Below are positions 44,945 through 57,332 of a DNA stretch of 64,000 bases, one piece after another. The stretch's first letter is position 1; the number at the start of each line of letters is the position of its first letter. The notes under the pieces are model-generated. The model did no database searches. It saw only the letters and a program-made list of their open reading frames with translations, and had not been told where the DNA came from. This DNA comes from Periplaneta americana. Taxonomy: Eukaryota; Arthropoda; Insecta; Blattodea; Blattidae. The stretch is from positions 13,967,208 through 14,031,207 of the forward strand of contig NC_091120.1 of the NCBI RefSeq assembly GCF_040183065.1, written 5' to 3'. A program made the translations under genes and the position numbers.

Positions 44945-45538
44945 TGGGTGTTCAGTTCAGAGTGTATCATGGCTCGCTGTATGCCGTCACATGGCTAGTC
45001 GATGAGCCTATAGAATTCAACCTTCCTACAATTCCGCAGAGGTGTATTACTTATCTGCCAGAGAAGTTGCCTAGCAAGTACGACATTCATTCAGAAGAGT
45101 ACTTACCCATACGTACGGTAACGCCGGTAGTGGCAGGAATGTGAACTGTTTCGAAACATGTACTGAGGTGAGTTTTTTCTTACTGTCGGAATATGGGAAG
45201 AGGGTTAAGACGATTACTTACGCATTTGTTGACATTAACTTGGATGGTCAACATGGACACGGAGCATTTGATCTGTATTGTGCAATGTTACCGTACGCAA
45301 CCGATGATAACAAATACCCTGCATACGACTTGGCCGCGCAAAACACAGTTCAAAAACGGTTATGGTAGCACACAGACCGTACAGACCGCCATCTGTTGCT
45401 ACGACGTTCAAGTTATACCGTACACGTCCTCAAGTTCAGATTGAATGTCTTGATTAATAGGCAACTTCTCTGACACAAAAGCTGAAACTCGCTGACTCAT
45501 CAACAGTGACGTCATGACACACTTTGAAATGAACACCA
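44945..45538. mobile_element. MITE-like element (594 bp)
   Basis: Inverted ends of about 26 bp: TGGGTGTTCAGTTCAGAGTG on the left and CACTTTGAAATGAACACCA on the right. It has higher GC content than its surroundings and no recognisable transposase; the short open frames inside are not protein-like. It lies directly beside the mariner relic. Confidence 0.72.
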
Positions 45539-45571
45539 AGTATATGTCCCTTTTTGCGCAACGAGTCACAT

Positions 45572-46604
45572 TTACATCCCTTCAATATAACCACCAGCAT
45601 GTTCCTGTATCTTTTGCCAAATCCGTGGTAACCGTTGAATGCTGTTAGCGAGGTTGTTTCTGTTGATCTCTCTGATGGACTGCCCTACTGCATGAAGCAC
45701 TGATATAATATCTGGTAACCTCTTGCCTCTAAGTGGTTCTTTCAACCGTGGAAACAAGTTGTAGTCACAAGAACTCTTTTCAGGGGAATACGGAGGATGT
45801 TCCAATACTTTCCAATCCCATCTCTGTAGCAATTCAGCCACTGCTCCTGCGACATGACAATGAGCATTATCATGCAAGATGAAAGGTGGATTGTCTCTCA
45901 GGAAATGTGGACATTTGTGCCACATAGCTGGACGTAGATTGTGTTCGAGAAAATGTTGGTAGTACGCTGCAATGACATTTTGATCTTGAGATACGGCATG
46001 GCTAATGATAACACCTTCACTGTCGTATGCCACTATCAGCATGACTTTCACCCTAGAGGGTTCATATCGCACTTTTTTTTGGACCTGGTGATCCTTTGTG
46101 GTGTCATTCATTAGACTGACGCTTTAGTTCAGGCTCATATGCCCGTGCCCGCGTCTCGTCAATGGTAATAATACGTTGCAGGAATACATCTCCTTCGTTG
46201 TGGTATCTCTGTAGGTGGAATTGAGTATCGGTGCCACTTCTGTGCTTCTGTCAGGTTATAAGGAACCCTGGGTGCTGTAATTTTTCTCATGTGGAGATTT
46301 TTCTTCAGGATGTGCCACACAGTTTGATGACTGAGTCCAACCTCGTGTGCAGTCCAGCAATGGTCAACAAGGAGACCTCGCACTAACTCCACTTGTTCAT
46401 CACAAATGGACGGACGACCTGTGCAAGCCACATGTGCCTTCTCATTCTGACTTCTATGAATGCAGAGACCAATCTTGCAACCGTCCGATATAGTAGTGCA
46501 TTGTTGTCACAAGCTTCAAGTAACTTTTGATGACATTGGCGTGCATTTCTACCACGGGCTACCTCGAATTTTATCCATGATCGCTGCTCAAGTTTAGTAA
46601 ACAT
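45572..46604 (-). pseudogene. DD34D mariner-like transposase, frameshifted
   Basis: The minus strand has three frames in order. 46604-46450 reads LEQRSWIKFEVARGRNARQC (first helix-turn-helix). 46431-46210 reads GRPSICDEQVELVRGLLVDH, GLSHQTVWHIL and PRVPYNLT (second). 46111-45572 is the catalytic part with PPFILHDNAHCHVAG and PYSPEKSSCDYNLF. I count 34 residues between these two Asp. The first catalytic motif lies near the junction at 46111-46180 and is disrupted. At least two frameshifts make it non-functional. Confidence 0.8.
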
Positions 46605-47084
46605 GCTTTAGAGCGGATAAAATTAGTGCTCTACATTTAACCACACACAATAACATCATCTGTTGTCATAGCAACCGGTTTTATCATTGAATAAATTGAC
46701 AATATCTCCAACTACGATCATCAGTTGTCTCATATCACATGTGACGGTATGACCCATTCCTGGCAGTGTTGTCACTACTTTGTTTACAACCCATATATAA
46801 ATAAAAAGATTTTGTACGTTTTTAGGCCCAAAGGAACAACAATGGGAAGTCAAGCACAAAGTGCCATTAAATAAAAAACTCAAACTCCTTGGCACACCCT
46901 TTATAAAATGGAAAATGTTCGAAATAATTATTCCTTTTTTTTTTTTTTTTTTCCGCCACCTGTAACTTTTGTATATAGAGTTTCTTCATAAAATTGTTCC
47001 ATTCTTTACCGATAGTCACTTGATAGAGACACATAATATGAACATGAACCATGCTGAATCAATAAAATGAATATTTCTACTTAC

Positions 47085-47181
47085 TTCGATACACTGGCCC
47101 TCAATTATGTATGATGAAGTTGGTTTCAAGAAAATTACAGGAACTTTAGGTAGAGGTAAATTTCTTTCAGCGAGAAGTGAC
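47085..47181 (-). CDS. FAHD1-like paralogue A, exon 2
   Basis: Encodes SLLAERNLPLPKVPVIFLKP and TSSYIIEGQCIE; human counterpart 'P..FlKP.taya.eG..I'. The first codon completes AA|G = Lys, giving GLNYKSLLAE. The human sequence here is GRNYADHVREM, so the lid His30 aligns with Leu while Glu33 is kept. 97 bp, phase identical to paralogue B. Acceptor TTGCAG, donor GTAAGT. Confidence 0.92.
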
Positions 47182-47992
47182 CTGCAACATTAACCATTCT
47201 GAAATACCTGTAGGCTACAATAACATTAGGTTATATTACAATATTATAGGAACACTCAGTAACAAATGTCACTTTTTTATTGTTTTAAAAATTATTAACT
47301 GCCACATGTCTTATTTGCGGAAGAAAACATTTTGAATTCTGTACCAAAGCATACAAAAAAATTTGAAACGTTAATGTTGTTAATTTATGTCTATCCAAAT
47401 TACATAAGTAAATTATTATCATATTGATGTAAAGTTGTGATTCTTGATTTCGCAGTTAATAACTTGATAATTTGGATGAACATTTTAAAGGATGTACATA
47501 ATACATTTAGTTAAAGAATCACAGTTTCCAAGAAATGAAATTAGAATTTGAGGTTATGTTACCATACTGAAAAACACCTTAGTTAACTTCCAAAATCCAC
47601 ATATTTTGAAAACACTCTTTAGCTTAGAAGTTCGTTAAGTATATAGACTCTTATTTTGTTTAAATTAAAATTTTACATTTATTTTATTATGATCAGTTAG
47701 TGTCGTATTATTTTCACATAATTTCATATTTTAGTACTTTTGTTCAGCATTCAGAAATGATTTCAAAAGTTCTAATTTTATTGCCTGTATTTTTATCAGG
47801 TAATTGGTACCTGTAGGTAGTTTATATCTTTTGCCTTTACATAGGCCTAATTATGAAAAGAACTTGAAAAGTGACAGAATAATATAAAATTGTTTGCAGT
47901 AATAAAATATTTATACAGGCAGCTATTCAGGTGTGTGTATTTGGTTCATATTGAGACTACCGGTACTTCATGGCACACAACATAAAACATAC
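47182..47992. other. FAHD1-like paralogue A, intron 1
   Basis: AT-rich intron without recognisable elements. Confidence 0.4.
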
Positions 47993-48063
47993 TTGTAATT
48001 TAGTCCTGCACCAGCTATTTTCTTCCCAAATTGAATAAAATTAGCTATCTCTTTTGCTGCCAT
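47993..48063 (-). CDS. FAHD1-like paralogue A, exon 1
   Basis: Starting at the ATG at 48063, it encodes MAAKEIANFIQFGKKIAGAG and LNY, ending AA before donor GTATGT. Length and pattern match the human N-terminus (MAASRPLSRFWEWGKNIVCV). The frame stays open upstream to 48204 with further Met codons and basic-hydrophobic residues, so a longer, possibly mitochondrial leader cannot be excluded. Confidence 0.82.
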
Positions 48064-48204
48064 ATTCAGTTTACGAAATGAGTAATACAACTGAACTTCT
48101 TTATGAAACTGGAAAATTGCCAGAAAAACACAAAAATATTTAAAAATAATTCGATAAACATTAACTAACTTTGACATATCCATTACAGCAATAATAAGGT
48201 GCAT

Positions 48205-48723
48205 AATATTGGGAATTTATTACATCTCCATAATTTGTACAAGAATACAGCAGTGATCACAGGCGCCAACTTATAAAGATAAGAATTGTCCAATCTATCT
48301 GTTCAAAGAGGATGAATAACTAAAGAATGGCATTGGTTTCATCTGTTTCATGACAGATAGAGCCTAGCCTACATTAGAACTAAAGAAACTGAAATATAAG
48401 CAAATGATTTGTCTAGGACCTAGGTTAATGAACAGAAAGATTGAGGTACAGTGGGTAAATTGTTAGAGAGAGAGAAAATGTTGCAAATTTCAAGAATTTC
48501 TTTTATATGAAAATACAAAAATAGTCACACCATGCCACTTAATTTAAACGCACTAACAAAACTACAAAGAAATATTCAGACTATTGATGGAAACAGTTTT
48601 CTAAGTAAATATGCATTGATACAATTTACAAAAACTTAACTATGATGGAACTGTTATTTACAAACATTTAATATTCTTAAGATACCGATCCATTTTGAAA
48701 GCTACATTTTGTTGTAAGATAGG
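48205..48723. other. Region upstream of paralogue A
   Basis: Putative 5' flank of the FAHD1-like gene; no TATA box or other promoter element can be pointed to with confidence. Confidence 0.3.
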
Positions 48724-49682
48724 CAGTGGCGGCTCGTGCCTTTCTTGGATGGGTGTTCACAAAAAAAAATATGAGTAATGAACACACTGATATATTCTCG
48801 TATAGCTGAGTCACACATCAGAGACAAACGAGATCTAATATACATGCACCAAATCTACGCATATAAACCAAAATTAATACCATTAAACAAGAGTAGAGTC
48901 AAATTAATTCATAGGACCCCACCTTCACTGCTGTTGCAGATGGTGTTGAAGATCTAGATTTATTTGTAGAGAAACTCCATGTGCCTAGTTTTGAGAGATG
49001 CAAACTTATCAATAACTTTATTATTGAAGTCTCTAATCTTGTTAACAAGTTTTTTTTCCACTGCCAACATAGCCAATGTACTTAATCGGTCTTCTGTCCT
49101 GGTGTTACGGAGGAATGTTTTAATCCTCTTTTAATTTAACACACCCACAATTTCACACACGTCTGTCTCCAAACTTGAAATGTTACTGTTTCAACTTTCA
49201 GTACACGCCAATGCAGCTTGTATTTGCCTTACTTTGCTGAACAAAAGACAACAGAATCAGCTCCCATGCGTAACGGTATTTTGAAAAGAAAGAGTAAAGA
49301 GAGAAAACGAGGAAAGAGGGAGAAAGGAACAGGATGCCAGACCCAAGGGAGATAGAGTATCTCTCTTTCTCTGTCATTAGCACGTTAAGACCTGTGCGAG
49401 CCAGAACTATTGTAACCATTGTACCAAACCAGAAAATATTCTCGCCTCAGGCTATTCCACCCTGCTAGAGAAAAATTGTGCGAGCTGCTGTCAACCACTC
49501 CAATGGAGATTTAAAGACACACGATATACGAACGGAACATTCTCTCGACAAAACGTCATTGCACATTGGAAAGTAATAGATTAGATGTACTGGTAATAAT
49601 ATTAATATAGTAATACGTATGATTATTGTTGGTTTTTAAGGTGTTCACGTGCTTCTGTGCTCATATAGAGGAACCGCCGCTG
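48724..49682. mobile_element. Non-autonomous hAT element with perfect 8-bp duplication
   Basis: 959 bp. Ends CAGTGGCGGCTCGTG on the left and GAACCGCCGCTG on the right are inverted. The 8-bp direct repeat AAGATAGG lies immediately outside (48716-48723 and 49683-49690), diagnostic for hAT-type insertion. No transposase domain is visible. Confidence 0.88.
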
Positions 49683-49690
49683 AAGATAGG

Positions 49691-50218
49691 CACTGTTTCC
49701 AGAACAAGACTGAAATAACATTATCAGTGATGAGACAAATTATCTACTAAAATTAATCATAATGCTGTTAAACCTTAAATACATAATGTTTCATTCAGAA
49801 GTTTGAAAGAATAAAAAAAAAAAAACACTGTCCTATCTTACTCATACACTCCTTGACATAGGTGAACAGCATTTGGCTGGACTGAAATATATCCCAAATT
49901 TATACAGGCTACTTTCAGTTTGAATATGCGGAAACTGTATGACTTTGATGTTGTGATTTTCAAGAATTTAAGGAGGCTGTTTCAATGCAGTGGTGAAAGA
50001 AATTACGAAATGAAGAAATAGTGGATTTGATGTAGCAGGATCTGCTGAGAATCAATCACAGGTTTCTAGCATGGGCTGAAACTAACTCACCTGTATTTTG
50101 TGTTAAAGCAATATCGAAGTAGACATAGGATAAAGAAGTTATTTTCGTCCACAACACATTTACTTAGTTCCTAAATACCCTCTGTTTGTACATACTCGGG
50201 CATTCGAAAATTAATACA
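49691..50218. other. Intergenic, nothing recognised
   Basis: No supported frame, terminal repeat or tRNA-like block. Confidence 0.3.
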
Positions 50219-51207
50219 ATATTTATTTATTCTGGTGTAGTTAAAGCCATCACGGCTTCTCTTCCACATCACCAGGAATACAAATACAATAATAGAAATA
50301 AAAAGAAAAATTATAAACAAAGTAGAGCCACACAAACTTTAGATGAGTGATTAAGTATAATAATTAATTATATCCTAACTAATTAACGAATATAAACAAG
50401 AAACTTGCAATTTTAATCGAGAGTAAAAAAAAACACGAATCAATAGTTCTAGCAACACCTAAAAACCATGAAGACAAAATTTTCCAATTTAATTTTGAAT
50501 TGTGATAAAGTTTGACAGTCCCTGACATCATTAGGTAACGAATTTTAGAGGCGAGGTATTTCTACAGTATAGGAGGATGAGTATAAATATGTTGTGATGA
50601 GGGATAGAAGTGCTTGATGCCAGTTTCGAAGAGTTGTAATTTTTAAGAGATTTAAGAAGATTTTAACATTTGAGATTTTAGGCATATACTGTTAAATTCA
50701 CAGAAGACGATGTAAACCATCAGCCTTATCACTTGTGGTAGTTCTCAGACTGTTCTAAGACAGTATTTCATCTCTTCTCTGAAAGTGGTTGTCTAGCAGT
50801 GATTCTTTAATTATTGAGAACATGTGATCTCATGGGCTTATATTTTGTGGATATTCGATAATTTCCCAATTCCACTTTGTCAACATAACATTAACACGAA
50901 GGAAGGGTTGCTGGGATGGAGGAATTGGATGATGTTGTTTTCTAATGCCAGGCGTTTGACAATAAATTCATTTGACCTCTTGCACTCCAATATTTTTCAA
51001 AGATATTATCATGGCCAGCCACCGAAGCACAGATTTTGAGGTGTTCCGAATCCATTTCTTGGTTTGAGTTGCACAATGGGCAGTTAGGGGACTGACATAT
51101 TCCAATTCTATGCAGGTGCTTGGCCAAACAATCATGGTGATCAACAAGATCTGCCAGCTAGGTCCAATGGACCCGTCGACCAACAGCAGGTGTGGTCCTC
51201 CAGACAT
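50219..51207 (-). mobile_element. LINE family C, RNase H tail and 3' UTR
   Basis: Minus strand 51127-50942 reads AKHLHRIGICQSPNCPLC and then EMDSEHLKICASVAG, the Cys/His block found after the RNase H domain in Jockey/I-type LINEs. A second frame (51207-50968) overlaps through a frameshift. About 700 bases of 3' UTR follow, ending at 50219 in an AATA-repeat tail preceded by TAACTACACCAGAATAAATA. Confidence 0.7.
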
Positions 51208-51312
51208 TCTGGGGGTGGTGTGTGAATGAAGTAGCCACCAAAACGTTAAAATATGGTGTTCACTTAAGTCGGCTACAACTTGCCATTTTCACTCCAATAT
51301 GAAATGAGTACC

Positions 51313-52330
51313 TTACTTACAAATGGCTTTTAAGGAACCCGAAGGTTCATTGCCGCCCTCACATAAGCCCGCCAGCGGTCCCTATCCTGTGCAAGATTAA
51401 TCCAGTCTCTATCATCATACCCCACTTCCCTCAAATCCAATTTAATATTATCCTCCCATCTACGTCTCGGCCTCCCTAAAGGTCTTTTTCCCTCCGGTCT
51501 CCCAACTAACACTCTATATGCATTTCTGGATTCGCCCATATGTGCTACATGCCCTGCCCATCTCAAACGTCTGGATTTAATGTTCCTAATTATGTCAGGT
51601 GAAGAATACAATGCGTGCAGTTCTGTGTTGTGTAACTTTCTCCATTCTGTAACTTCATCCCGCTTAGCCCAAAATATTTTCCTAAGCACCTTATTCTCAA
51701 ACACCCTGAACCTATGTTCCTCTCTCAGAGTGAGAGTCCAAGTTTCACAACCATACAGAAGAACCGGTAATATAACTGTTTTATAAATTCTAACTTTCAG
51801 ATTTTTGGACAGCAGACTGGATGATAAGAGCCTCTCAACCGAATAATAACACGCATTTCCCATATTTATTCTGCGTTTAATTTCCTCCCGAGTGTCATTT
51901 ATATTTGTTACTGTTGCTCCAAGATATTTGAATTTTTCCACCTCTTCGAAGAATAAATCTCCAATTTTTATATTTCCATTTCGTACAATATTCTGGTCAC
52001 GAGACATAATCATATACTTTGTCTTTTCAGGATTTACTTCCAAACCGATCGCTCTACTTGCTTCAAGTAAAATTTCCGTGTTTTCCCTAATCGTTTGTGT
52101 ATTTTCTCCTAACATATTCACGTCATCCGCATAGACAAGAAGCTGATGTAACCCGTTCAATTCCAAACCCTGCCTGTTATCCTGAACTTTCCTAATGGCA
52201 TATTCTAGAGCGAAGTTAAAAAGTAAAGGTGATAGTGCATCTCCCTGCTTTAGCCTGCAGTGAATTGGAAAAGCATCAGATAGAAACTGACCTATACGGA
52301 CTCTGCTGTATGTTTCACTGAGACACCATT
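51313..52330 (-). mobile_element. LINE family A copy
   Basis: Minus-strand copy beginning at about 52330 within [20 protein letters not shown] and including a palm motif [11 protein letters not shown]. It runs to LRVP at 51330, followed by the 3' tail with TAAG repeats. The 278-residue frame 52166-51330 is open; a stop lies upstream near 52167. Confidence 0.9.
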
Positions 52331-53292
52331 AAGGTAAAATTATCCGGAGGTAAAATAGGAATTGGATGTTTAAATTAACAAAAGTGTTGTTTTATTTCAA
52401 TTTATTCATTCTTTTATTTTTGCTTTATGAATAGAATGTTGTATAACAAAAGAAAAGAAGTCGCATTTTAAGCAATAAAGTTTATTATCAAAATAGAAAT
52501 GTTAACAGTAATACTGTACAAAATTGATCTGAATATGGCTAATCCCTTAGAAATTGTATCACTTATTCCACATAAACATCAAAATAAAATTATGTATAAT
52601 CCCAACAAGATAATAAAGATATAAAAATTATAACAATATGTTACATAAATAATCCAACTTTAATAGTTTAACAAAATGCAAGAAAACATTACCATATTTG
52701 TTGGTGTATAAGACAGTTCTCCTTTGTATACGATGAAACCCAAAAATTAAAGCAAATTTCTTAGGGGAGGGAGGGGAACTAAAATTGAAAGGATAATATG
52801 ATGATGATAATTCACTAACCTTTCAAAACTCTGAAAATCCACCCACAAAGACACAGGAAGGGAACAAAGGGAGTGTGCATGGTTTCACTTTCGTTGTATA
52901 CTATACCTAATTTAAGGCCTATTTTTAAAGTCTTACACCGACAAATACTGTACCCTGCTTTCTCAAATAAAAATTTAATATACTTCATATCATCAATAAC
53001 GAGGTTGTATGCTTCTGCTTTGGCCTCAGAGCACAACATCCACTATGACATCTATTAGTTAATGACTTAATGTAATAATCACCTTTTACTAGATGCCAAA
53101 TTTGTCAATCAAATAGGACAAGTACAGTATGATTATATGATAAATCTCTTAGCTTCAATTAACAGTAAAGGACACAGTAAATACAGTAATTTTGTTCGGT
53201 TTATATAATGTGTCATGATAACAAATTTCTGGGTTGTACTTCACAGAAAAATTATCACAGAATAATAATTACAGCACATTTATTCATATATA
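52331..53292. other. Intergenic, nothing recognised
   Basis: A 74-codon minus frame at 52815-53039 resembles no family I know and is not supported as a gene. Confidence 0.3.
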
Positions 53293-53496
53293 CCGGGTGT
53301 GTACAAAGTTATGCCTCATTTCTATCCATGCAAGCATACCTGTGTACAAGGATTAGTATAATTAGTATTGTTATTATTTTGTGAAACTGTTTTTATTGTG
53401 AGTAGAATTACTCTGTCATGGTTATGGTTCATTTCAACTAACAAATAAATAATACTTCTTACATTCAAAATCGGGCGTAACTTTCTACACACTCAG
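53293..53496. mobile_element. Short TA-flanked MITE (204 bp)
   Basis: Inverted ends CCGGGTGTGTACAAAGTTAT and CGTAACTTTCTACACACTCAG between TA dinucleotides (53291-53292, 53497-53498), consistent with a mariner/Tc1-type non-autonomous element. Confidence 0.72.
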
Positions 53497-53498
53497 TA

Positions 53499-54467
53499 CA
53501 TAAAATACTATAGTATATATAGAATTATTTGTTGTCATATACCTTAGTCCTTAACTGTAGCAAGAATATTAAATTTGAATGTGCAATTTTTGTTTAAATT
53601 ACAGAAGTTATTCACAGTCGGTAATTTTAAACAAATAATAATTCTAGTACTATCAAATTCATAAAAATTCAAGTAAAGAGAATATAAATTTTTCACATAC
53701 CTGACCTCTAAAAACTGACGAGGTTACTGATTTCTGTTATCGAAGGTCAGGATTTCTAAAGAAATTTTTATTATTTAAAAAAACGTCAGCAGATGTTTGA
53801 TCAATTTTTATATCTTTCTCACTAAAATATTTTATGTTACATTCCATGCTCCAGGAAAAGTACAAATAATGTTGTTTGACAAACTTTTCTTAGTCGGGAA
53901 CTGTTAATGAGCTCATACTGAAAACTCCCCATCCTTCCTTCAAACTGTACACATTCTTAGATCTTGACAGCAGTTACAAATAAAGAATAACTGCCTATAC
54001 CAATTATAGTAAAACTTCATTTGTACGTTTTTATGGACATCTGAAGAAAACAACGCATATATCAGAAAAAACATACAAGTGAAATGACATTTAATAACTT
54101 CTGAATTAGCACTTGACTATATGGGAAGAACGAATTAAGTCAATTTATTACAATTTTCACAACAAAAATTTTGAACTTCAGTTAAGCCAGCTTTGATTCT
54201 ATAATGTAATACTTAAATTTATAACATGCACTGTTGACTGTGAGTTCATAGTGCTCATTCAGCCTGGTACATAGAGAGCATATGCATTCAAAGAGGATGA
54301 ATGGATAGCTAATTTTTTATATCTGCTGTGGAAATCTGTTTGTGCAGTTTGAGAAGAGATTTTGATATGAGCTCATATCAGTTCCGTTGTTAGTATGATT
54401 GTTATCATGAACTACAACTTATACTGTTCGTCATGTTTCATTTAAGGGAATGAAATCAATAAATATT
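53499..54467. other. Intergenic, nothing recognised
   Basis: AT-rich sequence; no repeat pairs or frames of note. Confidence 0.3.
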
Positions 54468-54872
54468 TATAGTCCCGATGCTGTTATTTCCAGCGTGATT
54501 CTGCTTCTTTGCTTACGTCTTAGGAAGTGAAGGCTCTATAAAGTCTAGGTAGGTAGTATCGTTCGCCATTTTTGTTCTTACGTTGCCGAGCTACCATACA
54601 AGGAATCTATTTGCCACACCGTTAAACATTATCATGTCGTGGCTCCTATGATAATAAATCAAACACAACGTAATTCAGCAAATAATTGAGCGGCAAATAA
54701 CGTCTTCATGTGCTTTCTGCAAACGCCAACGAAGGAGCTAAAATGGTGGACGATTATATTAACTATTTATCGAGCCTTAAGAAATGAATCAGCAAATCAC
54801 AAGACGCACACGTTTAAATGTAACCGACCTGCAATGCGATTGGCTGCCGGAAATTAGAGCGACGGGACTATA
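54468..54872. mobile_element. MITE family M1, copy 2
   Basis: Second copy of 24289-24704, in the same orientation, with a cleaner terminal pair (TATAGTCCCG and CGGGACTATA). Confidence 0.78.
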
Positions 54873-55203
54873 ACTGTTGTTTGTTGTTTTCGAAAAATAT
54901 CAGACTTGTAGTTTCAGATTATTTGCATTCTAGCAGCCCAACATAAAATTTTCGAGAAATTTCCCACCATTTGATTAATGTTCAGAGTTTTGTATTTCAT
55001 TCTTGAAATTTGTTTGCTTTTGTACAGAGTACAAACTGCATGTAGAAAATTTTCAAATTCCTATTTTATATAAATATTTTGCAAGACAGTTATGTTCCAT
55101 TTCTGATTTGTGATGCTCTTGTTTTTCTTTGCTTGTATAAATATGCTTTCCACAATTCCTGTGCTGCGGACTATCTTTCCTTTGTCAGATAAAAATGTAT
55201 ATA

Positions 55204-55839
55204 AGAACTCCAAAAGGAAAATTTCAATGGATACCTAGTCATTGTGGTATACCTGGAAACGAGAAAGTCGATAATATTGCAAAACAGGCAACATATTTGC
55301 AACCAAGACCTCTTCAAGTGATATCTCTATCCAGTGCTTTTGTTTCAGTAAAGTCTCATTTTACAAACCTATGGATCAACAATTGGCTCTCTTCTGACAA
55401 AGGAAAAATTTTACAGTCTGTAAAAAAGAAACCAAATGACCTGAAAATGTACAAAAACTTGCCCAGACATGTTCAAACATTTTTAACAAGAGCCAGAACA
55501 GGTCACATTGTCACTCAATTGTACCTACACCAATTTCACATTTCTGATAATCCTACTTGTCTGTGGTGTAATAATCATGATGAAGATCTGGAACACATTC
55601 TTCTATACTGTCCATCCATAAACCACAAAAGAAGTAAATTAAAATCATCAGTACCAGTTGCAGAAGACACAGCCCTGCAGTATATACTGACTACACCCCA
55701 ACTCTGGCTACTAGCAACAGGCATCTATAATGAACACCGATCAAAATACCCCTCATTTCTCGTGAAAAACAACAACTGAATAGACTACAGTGGACTTTAT
55801 GTTGTCGGCAAACAGCTGGATACATTAAGAAGATTGACT
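55204..55839 (+). mobile_element. LINE family D, 5'-truncated, 16-bp target-site duplication
   Basis: Encodes the end of an RNase H domain (FQWIPSHCGIPGNEKVDNIA) and a C-terminal CLWCNNHDEDLEHILLYC block of Jockey/I-type LINEs, in one open frame from 55195 to 55779. It is bounded by perfect 16-bp repeats GATAAAAATGTATATA (55188-55203 and 55840-55855). The apparent start codon lies inside the duplicated target and is not native. Being intact over about 190 codons, it is a young insertion. Confidence 0.88.
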
Positions 55840-56084
55840 GATAAAAATGTATATATTTTATAAAATATATTAATGGCTCCAACTTTGAAATAATGCACAT
55901 TTCTGTAAATATTTTCAAGTATACGTATAAACACGATCACAACCTTGAGTTTGGCCCCACGTTTATAAATATGGCATAAAAGATGAAGATATTTAGAGTA
56001 AAGCTTAGCAATATCGTGACAGAGGTCTATCACAGTCATACATACATGAGCAAATGTACACGCTTCAAGAAAAAATGGAAGTGT

Positions 56085-56192
56085 AGTAAAATTAGGTGAG
56101 CGAACAGCCCAAACAGGAATCGAACCCATGCCTGAGTGCAACTCTGGATCAGAAGGCAAGTGCCTCTGTCGACTGAGCTACGCTGGTGGTAA
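56085..56192 (-). mobile_element. tRNA-derived SINE head
   Basis: Minus-strand A box CGTAGCTCAGTCGACAGAGG and B box TGGGTTCGATTCC with tRNA-like spacing, followed by a GGGCTGTTCGCTCACC body. Confidence 0.65.
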
Positions 56193-56305
56193 GTTATATT
56201 ATTAAATTTCGTTGTGAAGAATATTGCGTTTTATTATAAGTTATCACAATATTGCCAACCTTTACCCTATAAGGAATGTATAAAATACCCACTGCTATTT
56301 GCAGA

Positions 56306-56656
56306 TTAGTCTTGCTGTTTGCCAGTCACAGAAAATTTAACAGTAAGGATATCTCCTAAACCTGCCTCAATTACGTCACCATCAACAACAGGGCACATTC
56401 CTGGTGGAGAGCCAGTTATAATGAGGTCACCTGGTTCTAAAGTCATAAACTGGGATATATAACTAACTAGATAAGTAACACCAAACATCATGTCTGAGGT
56501 GTTGGAATCCTGTCGCAGTTTTCCATTTACTTTAGACCAAATTCGGATGTTGTTAGGATCTGGAATCTTCTCCAGAGGTACAAATGCGCTCACAGGGCAA
56601 GCAGTGTCAAAACCTTTTGCTAAGCACCATGGCAGACCTTGGGATTGTGATTCTTT
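56306..56656 (-). CDS. FAHD1-like paralogue B, exon 4 (C-terminal)
   Basis: Encodes KESQSQGLPWCLAKGFDTAC and PVSAFVPLEKIPDPNNIRIW, then KVNGKLRQDSNTSDMMF, LEPGDLIITGSPPG and IEAGLGDILTVKFSVTGKQQ, stop TAA at 56306-56308. The segment VPLEKIPDP is very close to the human one. All C-terminal FAH-fold blocks are present and open. Acceptor TTTCAG precedes 56656 on the minus strand. It lies about 4.4 kb from exon 3 because of inserted transposons. Confidence 0.94.
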   Translation of the reverse strand, partial: KESQSQGLPWCLAKGFDTACPVSAFVPLEKIPDPNNIRIWSKVNGKLRQDSNTSDMMFGVTYLVSYISQFMTLEPGDLIITGSPPGMCPVVDGDVIEAGLGDILTVKFSVTGKQQD

Positions 56657-56774
56657 CTGAAATTGTAGAGAAAAAAACAATGAAGATTTAACTGATATTC
56701 ACTATTTAAAAATAGAAAATGTACCTAATATCTGAAATTGAAGAATAGTAATGAGCCCTTCTAATTTATATTAA

Positions 56775-57105
56775 TCCATGGCACTACAGCCCTTTGAAGG
56801 GCCAAGACTGACCGGCTGCTGGTCCACATGCCGAAGCAGAGGTGGACGATCATCCAACCAGAATGGAGGTATCGTGTGGTTAGCACGATGATTCCTCCAG
56901 CTATTACAGCTGGTTTGCGAAACCAGATTTTCGCTATCCATCGCAGCTCCCCAAATGCATCACGATGCTGGGTGGGCACCGGTCCCATACACTGGCCGAA
57001 ATTTCATGAGAAAATTTCTTCCCCCATGAGGACTCGAACCAGCGCGCATTCCGTAACGCGAGTCCTAGGCGGGATGCCTTAGACCGCGACGCCACAGTGT
57101 GGGAC
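56775..57105 (-). mobile_element. Full-length SINE (family S5) with 12-bp duplication
   Basis: 331 bp flanked by AATTTATATTAA on both sides (56763-56774, 57106-57117). The tRNA-like head on the minus strand near 57000-57100 includes GGCGTCGCGGTCTAAGGCAT and a CTGGTTCGAGTCC B box, resembling a tRNA-Leu type head. Confidence 0.9.
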
Positions 57106-57332
57106 AATTTATATTAACAGTAAAAGTAAAATTATCCCCATGACAAACCATGAAGGTTAAGTATTCCACCTTTACAGACAATCAACATTAGCAACAATAT
57201 CCCTGGTACACATTTCTGTTAGAGGCTGAGTAAACCTGATGGCTGTAGTGCGGCTGGAAGGATTAGATCATTGGAAAAAATCTCTTAACTGTGACACTAC
57301 CATCCCAAATTTATATTAATATACTGTAACTA

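Noticed and set aside
44962-45444. Two overlapping plus-strand open frames
   Set aside because: They lie inside a 594-bp inverted-repeat element, differ in frame and match no protein family pattern.
52815-53039. 74-codon minus-strand frame and its plus-strand counterpart
   Set aside because: No recognisable family, poor codon pattern and no splice signals connecting it to the FAHD1-like genes.
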